Assembly (NCBI GenBank): GCA_017512985.1
Contig: JAFWEJ010000008.1
Coordinates: 248,001-312,000, forward strand
Origin: Clostridia bacterium
GTDB lineage: Bacteria > Bacillota > Clostridia > Christensenellales > Aristaeellaceae
Length of the DNA: 64,000 bases
Reading direction: 5' to 3'
The notes beneath the pieces were generated by a model, which searched no databases, was not told where the DNA came from, and saw only the letters and a list, made by a program, of their open reading frames with translations. A program made the position numbers and the translations under genes. The stretch's first letter is position 1. Each line of letters begins with the position of its first letter. Below are positions 17,511 through 26,411 of this stretch, one piece after another.

Positions 17511-18626
17511 ATGGCAGATAAGCGGGACTATTACGAAGTGCTGGGCGTCAGCAAGAACGCGACGGACGATGAGATCAAACGCGCTTATCGTAAGAAAGCC
17601 AAGGAATGCCATCCGGACCTGCATCCGGATGACAAGAGCGCCGTGGAACGCTTCAAGGAACTGAACGAAGCGAATGAAGTGCTGAGCGACCCGCAGAAAC
17701 GGAAGCGGTACGACCAGTTCGGTTTTGAGGATCCGACGGACGGAATGGGCGGCGGCAATCCGTTCGCGGGCGGCTTCGATTTCGGCATGGGCGATATTTT
17801 CGACCAGCTGTTCAACGGCGGCATGGGAAGAAGTTCCCGGAACCAGGGCCCGGTGCAGGGAAACGACCTCCGGTATGAACTCAGGATTACTTTTGACGAA
17901 GCGGCAAAAGGCTGCGAAAAGAGCTTCGAGATCTTCCGGAACGAGCTGTGCGACACCTGCAAGGGCAGCGGCGCGAAACCCGGAACCAGCCCGGTCACCT
18001 GCACCACCTGTAAGGGAAGCGGCCAGATCCGCCAGAGCGGCGGCTGGATGACGACCGTAAGGACCTGCCCCACCTGCGGCGGCACGGGCAAAATGATCAA
18101 GGAAAAATGCCCGGGATGCGGCGGAACGGGACGTACGCGGAAGAAGCGTACGGTCACGGTGAAAGTGCCGGCCGGAATCGACAACGGCCAGACCATCATC
18201 ATGAACGGGCAGGGCGAACCAGGCATGCGCGGCGGTCCGAACGGCGACCTGTATATCGTGGTGAGCGTGAAGCCGCATAACCTGTTCAGACGGGACGGAT
18301 ACAACCTCCTGCTCGATTTCCCGATCAGTTTTTCAACCGCGGCCCTCGGCGGAGACGTCCAGGTGCCTACGCTGAGCGGACCGATCAAGTACAGAATCCC
18401 GGAAGGAACGCAGCCCGGAACCGAATTCCGGATCAAAGGGCAGGGAATCCAGCAGCTCCGCGGAAGCGGCAAGGGGGACCTGGTCCTGCGGATTAAAGTG
18501 GAGATCCCGAAGCGGCTGACCAACAAGCAGAAGGATCTGCTGAGGGAGTTTGAAGCCACGACGAGCGACCGGGAATACGACAACCGGAAGAATTTCCTTG
18601 ACAGGGTGAAAGAGCTGTTTCAGTGA
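17511..18626 (+). CDS. dnaJ: Chaperone DnaJ (Hsp40)
   Basis: A 371-residue type I Hsp40. The J domain is residues 1-70, with the HPD tripeptide in KKAKECHPDLHPDD. A short Gly/Phe-rich region (75-110, NPFAGGFDFGMGDIF) follows. The zinc domain carries four C-x2-C-x-G-x-G repeats (CDTCKGSG, CTTCKGSG, CPTCGGTG, CPGCGGTG), then the C-terminal substrate-binding domains. It stimulates DnaK ATPase and delivers unfolded proteins. The RBS is GAAGGTGAGAAGG. Last gene of the CIRCE operon; a hairpin overlaps its stop codon. Confidence 0.98.
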   Translation: MADKRDYYEVLGVSKNATDDEIKRAYRKKAKECHPDLHPDDKSAVERFKELNEANEVLSDPQKRKRYDQFGFEDPTDGMGGGNPFAGGFDFGMGDIFDQLFNGGMGRSSRNQGPVQGNDLRYELRITFDEAAKGCEKSFEIFRNELCDTCKGSGAKPGTSPVTCTTCKGSGQIRQSGGWMTTVRTCPTCGGTGKMIKEKCPGCGGTGRTRKKRTVTVKVPAGIDNGQTIIMNGQGEPGMRGGPNGDLYIVVSVKPHNLFRRDGYNLLLDFPISFSTAALGGDVQVPTLSGPIKYRIPEGTQPGTEFRIKGQGIQQLRGSGKGDLVLRIKVEIPKRLTNKQKDLLREFEATTSDREYDNRKNFLDRVKELFQ

Positions 18627-18650
18627 AGGCTGAAACAGCTCCTTCTCTTT
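18612..18650 (+). terminator. Terminator hairpin overlapping the dnaJ stop
   Basis: A 12-bp perfect stem GAGCTGTTTCAG/CTGAAACAGCTC (18612-18623 and 18630-18641), followed by a pyrimidine-rich CTTCTCTTTGTCTT tract. The dnaJ TGA sits in the loop. Confidence 0.8.
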
Positions 18651-18653
18651 GTC

Positions 18654-18682
18654 TTGACGGAGCACGGGGGTAAAAGTACAAT
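18654..18682 (+). promoter_or_regulatory. SigA promoter of the VanZ-like gene
   Basis: TTGACG (18654-18659), 17 nt, TACAAT (18677-18682), about 35 bases before the VanZ-like start and directly behind the dnaJ terminator. Confidence 0.85.
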
Positions 18683-18716
18683 AAACGCGGAAAGATGAAA
18701 GGATGGCCGCAGGATC

Positions 18717-19247
18717 ATGAAGACCGGATGGCAGGCTCCTGGGGTCAGGGCTGCGACGACGCTGCTGACACTGGCGCTGATGGTGATGATCTTCTGCTTC
18801 TCGATGGAGACGGCGGAGGATTCGGATAAACGCAGCGGCGTTCTTTCCGGCGGGATCATCAGCCTGCTGTATCCGGGATATGAGCAGATGGACCCGGCGG
18901 AGCAGCAGGCCGTTTACGACCGCGTGCAGCATGTGATCCGGAAGCTGGCCCATTTCACCGAATATATGATGCTCGGCTTTATGATCCGGCTGTGCCTGGA
19001 AAGCTGGTTCGGCCAAAGGATGAAAAGAAGCCGGGTCCTGACCCTTATCGGTTTCGGAGCCGGAACCGGTTACGCGTGTACGGACGAAGCGCATCAGCTG
19101 GCGATCGAAGGGCGGAGCGGACAGGTAACGGACGTCCTGGTGGACGCCGGCGGCGTGCTTGCCGGCGCGGTACTCGGCACGCTGCTGATCCGAAGCGTGA
19201 ACAGGAAAATTCCGGGAACCCCTGACGGAAAGACAGCACAGGAGTGA
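18717..19247 (+). CDS. VanZ-like membrane protein
   Basis: A 176-residue VanZ-family protein with about four membrane helices. Family blocks are FSMETAEDSDKRSG after the first helix, RKLAHFTEYMMLGFM, and CTDEAHQLAIEGRSGQVTDVLVDAGG. VanZ from vancomycin-resistance elements confers low-level teicoplanin resistance; most family members, including stand-alone ones such as this, have no defined role. No van genes lie nearby, so it should not be read as a resistance marker. It is followed by a small membrane protein 5 bases downstream. Confidence 0.9.
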   Translation: MKTGWQAPGVRAATTLLTLALMVMIFCFSMETAEDSDKRSGVLSGGIISLLYPGYEQMDPAEQQAVYDRVQHVIRKLAHFTEYMMLGFMIRLCLESWFGQRMKRSRVLTLIGFGAGTGYACTDEAHQLAIEGRSGQVTDVLVDAGGVLAGAVLGTLLIRSVNRKIPGTPDGKTAQE

Positions 19248-19252
19248 AGAGG

Positions 19253-19564
19253 ATGGCATATTTCAAAAGCAATGAGCAGAACGGAGAAAACCCGTATCCG
19301 GAGACCGGCGCTGCCGAAGCCGATTATGACGACGGCTTTGACGACCTTCAGGAAGAAGAGCAATATGTTCCGGAGCTGAGCCCGGAGGAAAAGGCGGAAC
19401 GCACCAAAGGCCGCGTCAGGCTGGCAATGGGCGCGGGAAACCTGTTCGGCGTCATCGCCGGGGCTGTCCTGATCATGGTGCTGCTGACGCTGATCTTCAG
19501 CATCATTCACTTTGTAGTCAACGATATGGGACGGAGTTTCAGCCTGTTCCAGACAAATTTCTGA
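19253..19564 (+). CDS. Small single-pass membrane protein, unknown function
   Basis: A 103-residue protein. The acidic N-terminal half (about 1-55) is probably cytosolic and disordered, followed by LSPEEKAERTKGRVRLAMG and one long membrane helix (GNLFGVIAGAVLIMVLLTLI). I do not recognise a family. The ATG at 19253 has AGGAG 8 bases upstream; a GTG at 19244 overlapping the VanZ-like stop would be too close to that RBS. Probably co-transcribed with the VanZ-like gene. Confidence 0.7.
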   Translation: MAYFKSNEQNGENPYPETGAAEADYDDGFDDLQEEEQYVPELSPEEKAERTKGRVRLAMGAGNLFGVIAGAVLIMVLLTLIFSIIHFVVNDMGRSFSLFQTNF

Positions 19565-19583
19565 CGGATAAACGAACAAAGGT

Positions 19584-20738
19584 ATGAAGAATCGGATCTA
19601 TCTGGACCACGCGGCGACAACACCGGTCAGCAGGGCGGTGCTGGATGCCATGCTGCCCTTCTTTTCCGAATGCCCGGGGAACGCCTCCGCGGTCTACGCA
19701 ACGGGAAGGGAAGCCCGGAAAGCCGTTGAACAGGCGCGCCGGGAAACCGCGGCGGCCATCGGAGCCCAGCCGGCGGAGATCCTTTTCACCGGCAGCGGCA
19801 GTGAGAGCGACAACCTGGCGGTCAAGGGAACCGCGTTCGCGCTGAAAGAAAAGGGCCGGCATATCATCACGACGTCGATTGAACACCCCGCCGTGCTGAA
19901 TACATGCAGATGGCTGGAGACGCAGGGCTTTGAAGTCACATATGTCAGTCCGGACAGAGAAGGCCGGATCGATCCGGAATCTGTCCGCGGCGCGATCCGC
20001 GGCGATACCGTCCTGATCAGCGTTATGGCCGCGAACAACGAGATCGGTACCATTGAACCGGTGGAGGAAATCGGCCGGATCGCCCGGGAGAAAGGAATCG
20101 TATTCCATACCGACGCGGTACAGGCGGTGGGCGCGATTCCAGCGGACGTGAACAGGTGGAATGCAGACCTGCTGAGCCTGAGCGCCCATAAATTCAATGG
20201 GCCGAAGGGAGCCGGCGCGCTTTATGTCAGGAAGGGAACGCGGATCGATCCGCTGATCAGCGGGGGACATCAGGAACGCGGCCTGCGCGCGGGTACGGAA
20301 AACGTTCCGGCGATCGTCGGGCTCGGAAAGGCTGTTACGGAAACCGTAAGGGAACAGCAGAAAAACGCGGAAAGGACCGCGGCCCTCAGGGACCGGCTCA
20401 CGGAGGGAATCCTTTCCTCCGTTCCGGACGCGTTCCTGAACGGCTCCAAAACCGGGAGGCTCCCGAACAACTGCAGCATCCGCTTCAGCCGCATTGACGG
20501 GGAAGCGTTGCTCCTCCGGCTGGACCTCGCCGGGATCGCGGCCTCCAGCGGCAGCGCCTGCACGGCCGGCAGCCAGGAGATCAGCCATGTGCTCCGGGCA
20601 ATCGGCCTGTCCGAAGAGGAGGCGAAGGGCAGCCTGCGCATGACAGCCGGCCCGGAAAACACGGAGCAGGAGATCGATGAAACGGTCCGGACGGTCAAAG
20701 AGATCGTGGAGGATCTCCGGAGCATGTTCCGGGGATAA
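19584..20738 (+). CDS. Cysteine desulfurase (NifS/IscS family)
   Basis: A 384-residue PLP enzyme that takes sulfur from cysteine to form a protein persulfide (EC 2.8.1.7). Visible marks are YLDHAATTP at the N-terminus, His101 in SIEHPAVL stacking on PLP, TDAVQAVG (Asp177) and the PLP lysine Lys203 in SLSAHKFNGPKG. The persulfide-forming Cys326 lies in SSGSACTAGS, a class I-type loop. The C-terminal R-x-S-x-G block is slightly unusual (LRMTAGPENT). No iscU or thiI neighbour is seen, so its client (Fe-S assembly, tRNA thiolation or another) is open. Confidence 0.93.
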   Translation: MKNRIYLDHAATTPVSRAVLDAMLPFFSECPGNASAVYATGREARKAVEQARRETAAAIGAQPAEILFTGSGSESDNLAVKGTAFALKEKGRHIITTSIEHPAVLNTCRWLETQGFEVTYVSPDREGRIDPESVRGAIRGDTVLISVMAANNEIGTIEPVEEIGRIAREKGIVFHTDAVQAVGAIPADVNRWNADLLSLSAHKFNGPKGAGALYVRKGTRIDPLISGGHQERGLRAGTENVPAIVGLGKAVTETVREQQKNAERTAALRDRLTEGILSSVPDAFLNGSKTGRLPNNCSIRFSRIDGEALLLRLDLAGIAASSGSACTAGSQEISHVLRAIGLSEEEAKGSLRMTAGPENTEQEIDETVRTVKEIVEDLRSMFRG

Positions 20739-20823
20739 TCCAAAACATGAAAAAGACACAGATAAGGAACGGTCATGCTGTATAATACAGAATGACCCAT
20801 TTTTATGAACGGAGGAATGAACC

Positions 20824-21897
20824 ATGAAGAACAAAAAGGGACTGATTGCCATCATCGCGCTGGTTGTGATCATCATCGCAGCGCTTCTTATCTGGCAGCC
20901 CTGGAAGCCCGCCGAACCGGCCACTCCCGCCGCCACGGAAGCGCCCGCCACGGAAGCGCCTGCTGAAACGGAAGCGCCCGCCGAGACCGAAGCGCCCGCA
21001 GCCCAGGCCGGCCTGACCTTCACCACCGGCGGCCCTGCCGGCACCTACTATGCCTACGGTACCGTCCTCGCCAACTACGTCAGCAATAATTCTGACGTGG
21101 CCATCACAGCTGTGACCAGCAACGGTTCCGCTGACAACATCGACAAGCTGGACCTGAACGTGAAGGTCGCCCAGCTCGGTTTTGTCCAGAACGACGTGGC
21201 CTACTATGCCACCAAGGGTATCCGCCTGTACGAAGGCGATCCGATCAACTACTTCTCCGCCATTGCCGCGTTGTATACCGAAACCGTACAACTGGTGACC
21301 GTGAATCCGGAGATCAAGAGCGTTTCTGACCTGAAGGGCAAGAACGTTTCCATCGGTTCCCAGGGCTCCGGCGTGTACTTCAACGCGCTGGACTTCCTTG
21401 CCGCCTATGACATGACCGAAGCCGACATCAATCCCCAGTACCTCTCCTTCGGCGACTCCGCCGAAGCCCTGAAGGACGGCAAGATCGACGCGGCGTTCGT
21501 TGTGGCCGGCGCCCCGACTCCCGCTGTGACAGACCTTTCCACCAGCAAGGAAACCTACCTGGTCGCCCTGGACGAAGAGCATGTGAAGAAGCTGCAGGAG
21601 ATCTCCTCCGCGTATGCTGAGAGCGTGATCCCCGCCGGCACCTATGACAAGCAGGACACGGATGTGCTGACCGTCGGCGTGAAAGCCACGATCATCGCCA
21701 ACAGCCAGGTGACCGACGACCAGGCGTACGCCATCGTCAAGACGATCTTTGAAGGCAAGGACGCCATCACTGAAGCGCATGCGAAGGGTGCGGACCTGGA
21801 TCTGGAATATGCTTCCGTCTGCGGCCTGGCCTATCATCCCGGCGCCGCGAAGTATTTCGCCGAGAAGGGCATCACCGTGGAGACCGCTTCCAACTGA
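20824..21897 (+). CDS. TAXI-family TRAP transporter substrate-binding protein
   Basis: A 357-residue extracytoplasmic solute-binding protein. The N-terminal hydrophobic segment (about 6-24) has no lipobox cysteine, so it is a signal anchor or cleavable signal. It is followed by an Ala/Pro/Glu/Thr repeat linker (about 30-60, units like EAPAETEAPA). The binding domain starts at LTFTTGGPAGTYYAYGTVLANY, the TAXI signature, and continues with VAQLGFVQNDVAYYA and KNVSIGSQGSGVYFNA. It feeds the fused TRAP permease encoded 95 bases downstream. TATAAT at 20781-20786 with a poor -35 lies upstream, and TAXI ligands such as glutamate or other organic acids cannot be told from sequence. Confidence 0.92.
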   Translation: MKNKKGLIAIIALVVIIIAALLIWQPWKPAEPATPAATEAPATEAPAETEAPAETEAPAAQAGLTFTTGGPAGTYYAYGTVLANYVSNNSDVAITAVTSNGSADNIDKLDLNVKVAQLGFVQNDVAYYATKGIRLYEGDPINYFSAIAALYTETVQLVTVNPEIKSVSDLKGKNVSIGSQGSGVYFNALDFLAAYDMTEADINPQYLSFGDSAEALKDGKIDAAFVVAGAPTPAVTDLSTSKETYLVALDEEHVKKLQEISSAYAESVIPAGTYDKQDTDVLTVGVKATIIANSQVTDDQAYAIVKTIFEGKDAITEAHAKGADLDLEYASVCGLAYHPGAAKYFAEKGITVETASN

Positions 21898-21906
21898 GCA
21901 CGTTTT

Positions 21907-21955
21907 ACGGGAATCCGCTCTCCTTCAGGGACGGGCGGATTCCCGTTTGTTTTTT
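21907..21955 (+). terminator. Terminator between the TRAP binding protein and permease genes
   Basis: A 12-bp perfect stem (ACGGGAATCCGC/GCGGATTCCCGT, 21907-21918 and 21935-21946), then a T-rich tract. Lying inside the apparent operon, it should make the binding protein much more abundant than the permease by partial termination. Confidence 0.88.
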
Positions 21956-21992
21956 CTTTCCGGACTGAATGAGATTTTGAGGTGTGACATCT

Positions 21993-24032
21993 GTGAACAA
22001 CAACGAGAAGGAACCCGGCTTCGTGCAGGACGCGGAAAACCAGAACATCGCAGCGGACGTGGACGCGATCATGCGGAAGTATGACCGGGAAAGCAACACC
22101 CGCATATGGGAGGGTGTCCCGAAGATTGTCGTTGGGATCATCCTCGCGGCTTTCTCCCTTTTCTGCATATATGTGACGCTGTTCGCCAATTTCCTGGAGC
22201 AGGTCAGGCTCAGCTCTTTCCTCGGGCTGGTTGTCGTGATGGGGTACCTGACTTATCCGGCCAGGAAGGGGCATGTCAAAGTCAACCATATCCCGTGGTA
22301 CGATATTGTCCTGATGGTCCTGGGCGCCGCGGCGTTTTTCTATTACACGTTCCGAGCGCCCGCGTTGGCGGTGACGCGCGTCAAAGTGAAACTGACCGAT
22401 CCGATGTATATCATTACCGGCATCATCGGGATCCTGGCCCTCTGCGAACTGTGCCGCAGGAGCGTCGGCTTGCCGATCCTCTGCGTCGCGGGCGTTTTCC
22501 TCGCCTATACGATCTGGTTCTACGTCAAGGACGGGAAACTGCTTTCCAATGTCGTGCATGAACTGTTCTACAATGAGAACGGGATCCTTTCCACGCCGAT
22601 CAACGTCTGCTCCAAATACATTGTGGTATTCATCATCTTCGGCGCGTTCCTGGAGAAGACAGGCATCTCTGAATTCTTTATCGCGATGGCCAACGGCCTG
22701 ACAGGCCGGTATGCCGGCGGCCCGGCCAAGGTCGCGGTCGTTTCCTCCGCCCTGTGCGGCATGGTATCCGGCTCCTCTGTGGGCAATACGGTCACCACGG
22801 GATCCATCACGATCCCCATGATGAAGAAGACAGGATACGACAAAAACTTCTCCGGCGCGGTCGAAGCCGCCGCCTCCACCGGCGGGCAGATCATGCCGCC
22901 GATCATGGGCGCCGCCGCCTTCCTGATGGCGGATTACCTGGGCGTTCCGTATTCGGATATCATCGTCCGGGCCATCCTTCCGGCGTGCCTGTATTTCCTC
23001 GGCGTGTTCCTGTCCGTGCACCTGGAGGCCAAGCGCCTCGGGCTGAAAGGTCTCAGCAAGGAGCAGCTTCCCAGGCTGAAGGAGCTGATGAAGGAAAGCT
23101 ATCTGCTGCTCCCCCTGGCGATCCTGATCTATCTCGTCTGCTCCAATACAAGGACCATGCAGTTCTCCGCGGCGATCTCCATCCTGGCGACCATCGCCGT
23201 CGGTATCATCAGCAATATTCACCGGAACATCCGCCACGGCAAGCCGCTGGAGACCGGAGAGGGAACGCACAACCAGCGGTTCAGGGCCATCAATGTGTTT
23301 GAGGCGCTGGAAAACGGCGGGAAGAGCTGTATCTCCGTGGCGGTCGCCTGCGGCGTCGCCGGCCTGATCTGCGGCTGCCTGACGGTCACGGGCCTGGCCA
23401 GCACGGTGATTAACGCGATCGTGACCATCTCGCAGGGCAAGCTCTTTCTGGGCCTTGTGCTGACCATGATCTGCTGCATCATCCTGGGTATGGGTATCCC
23501 GACCACGGCAACGTACTGCATCATGGCGTCCACCTGCGCCCCGATTCTGATCCGGATGGGCGTTCCGATGGTCTGCGCGCATTTCTTCGTCTTTTACTAC
23601 GGGATCGTGGCGGACATCACGCCGCCGGTCGCCCTGGCCGCCTATGCCGGTTCCGCCATTTCCGGCGGCAGCCCGATGAAGACCGGCGTGAACGCGACCC
23701 GGCTGGCCATCGCCGGATTCATCATCCCGTTCATCTTCGCGATGAGCCCGGACATGCTCCTGATCAATACCACCTGGTATGAGGTTGCCCTGATCACCGT
23801 TACCTCCATCATCGGAATGTACGGCGTGACATACGGCCTGAGCGGGTTCAGTGCCTTTGAGCGGGAAGGCTCAATGCGCGTCCTGGGCATCCTCCTGAGG
23901 ATAGCCGCGATCGCCGGCGGACTGCTACTGATCTATCCAGGATATGTGACGGATATCATTGGCGTGGCCCTGGTCGGCGGCGTGCTGCTCTGGCAGAAGC
24001 TCGGACAACCGAAGAAAATGGCTGAAGCATAA
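21993..24032 (+). CDS. TRAP transporter permease, fused 4TM/12TM (TAXI type)
   Basis: A 679-residue polytopic protein combining the small (DctQ-like) and large (DctM-like) TRAP permease subunits, as is typical for TAXI systems. The large-subunit region shows ALCGMVSGSSVGNTVTTGS, TGGQIMPPIMGAAAFLMADYL, GMGIPTTATYCIMAS and GIVADITPPVALAAYAGSAI. It imports a solute with a cation gradient. A GTG at 21984 and another at 21993 are possible starts; GAGGTG at 21978 is ideally spaced for 21993. Expression depends on read-through of the preceding terminator. Confidence 0.92.
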   Translation: MNNNEKEPGFVQDAENQNIAADVDAIMRKYDRESNTRIWEGVPKIVVGIILAAFSLFCIYVTLFANFLEQVRLSSFLGLVVVMGYLTYPARKGHVKVNHIPWYDIVLMVLGAAAFFYYTFRAPALAVTRVKVKLTDPMYIITGIIGILALCELCRRSVGLPILCVAGVFLAYTIWFYVKDGKLLSNVVHELFYNENGILSTPINVCSKYIVVFIIFGAFLEKTGISEFFIAMANGLTGRYAGGPAKVAVVSSALCGMVSGSSVGNTVTTGSITIPMMKKTGYDKNFSGAVEAAASTGGQIMPPIMGAAAFLMADYLGVPYSDIIVRAILPACLYFLGVFLSVHLEAKRLGLKGLSKEQLPRLKELMKESYLLLPLAILIYLVCSNTRTMQFSAAISILATIAVGIISNIHRNIRHGKPLETGEGTHNQRFRAINVFEALENGGKSCISVAVACGVAGLICGCLTVTGLASTVINAIVTISQGKLFLGLVLTMICCIILGMGIPTTATYCIMASTCAPILIRMGVPMVCAHFFVFYYGIVADITPPVALAAYAGSAISGGSPMKTGVNATRLAIAGFIIPFIFAMSPDMLLINTTWYEVALITVTSIIGMYGVTYGLSGFSAFEREGSMRVLGILLRIAAIAGGLLLIYPGYVTDIIGVALVGGVLLWQKLGQPKKMAEA

Positions 24033-24059
24033 ACCACACCAATCGGAAACCGCATTCTC

Positions 24060-24084
24060 AACCGCACGGAAACGTGCGGTTTTT
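24060..24084 (+). terminator. Terminator of the TRAP transporter unit
   Basis: Stem AACCGCACG/CGTGCGGTT (24060-24068 and 24073-24081) with a GAAA tetraloop and a T run. Confidence 0.92.
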
Positions 24085-24086
24085 AC

Positions 24087-24115
24087 TTGTCTTGAGCGCA
24101 TAAAAACAGTATAAT
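24087..24115 (+). promoter_or_regulatory. SigA promoter of the priA operon
   Basis: TTGTCT (24087-24092), 17 nt, TATAAT (24110-24115), immediately behind a terminator. It begins the long block running to rsmG at 39191. Confidence 0.88.
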
Positions 24116-24153
24116 AAAAGATGGTATATTTTGCCCGTAAAGGAGGGAAAAGG

Positions 24154-26391
24154 GTGTTCTGTCAGGTGATCATCGACATCGTGCACGAGAACGTGGCAAG
24201 CCCTTTTACCTACCGCATCCCGGACGGAATGCACCTTGAACCGGGACAGCGGGTCGCCGTTCCCTTCGGGCGCCGCGAAAAGGAAGGCATCGTCCTGGAC
24301 CTATCCGATTCCTGTGACATTGAGGAATCACGGATCAGGGATGTGCTGAAACCACTGGAGGAGTATCCCGCCGTACCGCCGGAACTTATGGATCTCGCGC
24401 GGCAGATGGCGGAAGACGTCCACTGCCCGCTGGCGGAAACGCTGCGCCTGATGCTTCCGGCGCAGATGCGCGGCGGACGGGTACGCGTCAAAACGGAACG
24501 GACGGCGAAGCTCGCCGTTTCCCCGGAGGAAGCGTTCGCGTCTGCGGACAGGGAGAAACGGAGCAGAAAGCGCGCGGATCTCCTGCGGATCCTTTCCGAC
24601 GGGGAAGTCCACACCGTAAAGGAGCTGGCGGAACAGGTCAGGGATCCGAACGAAGCGCTGAAGAAGCTTTCCGGGGACGGCCTGGTTATCCTGTCGGACG
24701 AGGAAACGCTGCGGACGCCGGGCACCAACTTCGCGCAGCCGTCGGATCCGGGGTTCACGCTGACCCCGGGACAGGAGGAGGCGCTGGAGGAAATCCTGCC
24801 GTGCCTCAGGGGGAAAGGCGGACGTTTCCTGCTGCACGGCGTAACGGGCAGCGGAAAGACCGAAGTTTTCATGGCGGCGGTGCGGAACGTGCTGACGCTC
24901 GGGAAAAGCGCCATCATCCTGGTACCGGAGATTGCGCTTACGCCGCAGATGGTCGCCTGGTTCCGGGGCCGTTTCGGCCCAGTTGCAGCGGTGATTCATT
25001 CCCGGCTGAGCCCGGGAGAGCGTTTCGACGAATGGAGGCGCATCCGGCGCGGGGACGCGCGGGTTGTGATCGGCGCCCGGAGCGCTGTGTTCTCCCCGGC
25101 GCGGAATCTCGGCCTGATCGTCGTGGACGAGGAGCATGAGGGCACATACCTGAGCGACCACCATCCGCGATATGACGCGCGGGAGATCGCGAACAGCCGG
25201 TGTGAGCGCGAGAACGCCACGCTGATCCTGGCCAGCGCGACGCCCAGCGTGCTGAGCTTTGCCAGGGCGCGCCGCGGCGATTACATGCTGCTTGAGATGC
25301 CCCGGCGGGTACAGGACCGGCCGCTTCCCGAGGTGGAGATCGTCGACATGCGGGAGGAGCTGGAAAACGGTAACCGCACGGTCCTCAGTATGGCGCTCCG
25401 CAAGGCGCTGAAGGAAACCGCCGCGCAGGGCGGGCAGGCGATGCTGCTCATGAACCGGCGCGGATACAATTCCTTCGTGTCCTGCAGAAGCTGCGGATAT
25501 GTGGTCAAGTGTCCGAACTGTGACATCAGTATGACCTACCATATGGCGAGCGAGGACGGACTGCTCCGGTGCCATTACTGCGGCCATGCCATGAAGCCGC
25601 CCGCCGCGTGCCCGGAGTGCGGAGGAAAGTATATCCGTTATTTCGGCGCGGGTACGCAGAAGGTGGAGGAGGAAGTCGCGAAACTGCTGCCGGGCGTTCC
25701 CGCAATCCGGATGGACTACGACACGACAAGCGGCAAGGACGGGCACGGAAAGATCCTGGAGGAATTCCGGAGCGGCCGCGCCCGGATCCTGATCGGCACC
25801 CAGATGATTGCCAAGGGGCTGGATTTTCCCCGGGTGACGCTGGTGGGGGTCGTCGCCGCAGACATGACGCTGAACCTGCCGGACTACCGCAGCAGGGAAA
25901 GGACCTTCCAGCTCCTGACCCAGGTGGCCGGAAGAGCCGGGCGCGGGGAGCAGCCGGGAAAGGTGATCATCCAGACCTACAAGCCAGAGGATCCGGTTAT
26001 CGGTTTCGCGGCGGCGCAGGATTACCGGTCCTTCTTTGAGGACGAATTCACCCGCCGCAGGAGGGGACTGTATCCGCCCTTCACGCTCCTGGCCCGGTTC
26101 CTGACCGAAAGCGTCAGCGAGGAAGCGGCGGCTGCCGCCGCGGACCGCCTGGAACAGGAAACGCGCAGGCTGGTCGATTCCCATCCCGCGTGGGGCAGGA
26201 AACTGCTGCTGATTTCCAACGATACGCCGGGCGTGAAAGTGCTGCGGGGAAAAAACAGGCGGCATGTGCTGATGAAAATGCTTGTGGGCCGCGAAGCGGA
26301 CGAGATGATCGCCGCCATGACGGAACTGGCGCGCGGCGAATTTGAAAATACGGAAGTCTGGTTCGAAGTGAACCCGACCACCATGATGTAA
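24154..26391 (+). CDS. priA: Primosomal protein N' / replication restart helicase PriA
   Basis: A 745-residue 3'-5' DNA helicase that reloads the replisome at stalled forks. It has the N-terminal 3'BD (FCQVIIDIVHENVASPFTYRIP), Walker A GVTGSGKTEVF, and DEEH in VVDEEHEGTYLSDHHPRYDAR. Eight zinc cysteines run from CRSCGYVVKCPNCD through CHYCG to CPECG, followed by the second RecA-like domain (IGTQMIAKGLDFPRVTLV). The start is the GTG at 24154, with AGGAGG 7 bases before it. An in-frame ATG at 24121 lies only 5 bases after the -10 box and would be leaderless. def follows 20 bases after the stop. Confidence 0.96.
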   Translation: MFCQVIIDIVHENVASPFTYRIPDGMHLEPGQRVAVPFGRREKEGIVLDLSDSCDIEESRIRDVLKPLEEYPAVPPELMDLARQMAEDVHCPLAETLRLMLPAQMRGGRVRVKTERTAKLAVSPEEAFASADREKRSRKRADLLRILSDGEVHTVKELAEQVRDPNEALKKLSGDGLVILSDEETLRTPGTNFAQPSDPGFTLTPGQEEALEEILPCLRGKGGRFLLHGVTGSGKTEVFMAAVRNVLTLGKSAIILVPEIALTPQMVAWFRGRFGPVAAVIHSRLSPGERFDEWRRIRRGDARVVIGARSAVFSPARNLGLIVVDEEHEGTYLSDHHPRYDAREIANSRCERENATLILASATPSVLSFARARRGDYMLLEMPRRVQDRPLPEVEIVDMREELENGNRTVLSMALRKALKETAAQGGQAMLLMNRRGYNSFVSCRSCGYVVKCPNCDISMTYHMASEDGLLRCHYCGHAMKPPAACPECGGKYIRYFGAGTQKVEEEVAKLLPGVPAIRMDYDTTSGKDGHGKILEEFRSGRARILIGTQMIAKGLDFPRVTLVGVVAADMTLNLPDYRSRERTFQLLTQVAGRAGRGEQPGKVIIQTYKPEDPVIGFAAAQDYRSFFEDEFTRRRRGLYPPFTLLARFLTESVSEEAAAAAADRLEQETRRLVDSHPAWGRKLLLISNDTPGVKVLRGKNRRHVLMKMLVGREADEMIAAMTELARGEFENTEVWFEVNPTTMM

Positions 26392-26411
26392 CACAGAAGA
26401 AGGATGAGAAA

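Noticed and set aside
18717..19247. VanZ-like gene as a glycopeptide-resistance marker
   Set aside because: No vanHAX or regulator genes are near; stand-alone VanZ-family proteins are common in Bacillota.
24328..26394. 688-residue frame antisense to priA
   Set aside because: A shadow of priA; low-complexity Arg/His/Pro-rich translation with no motif.
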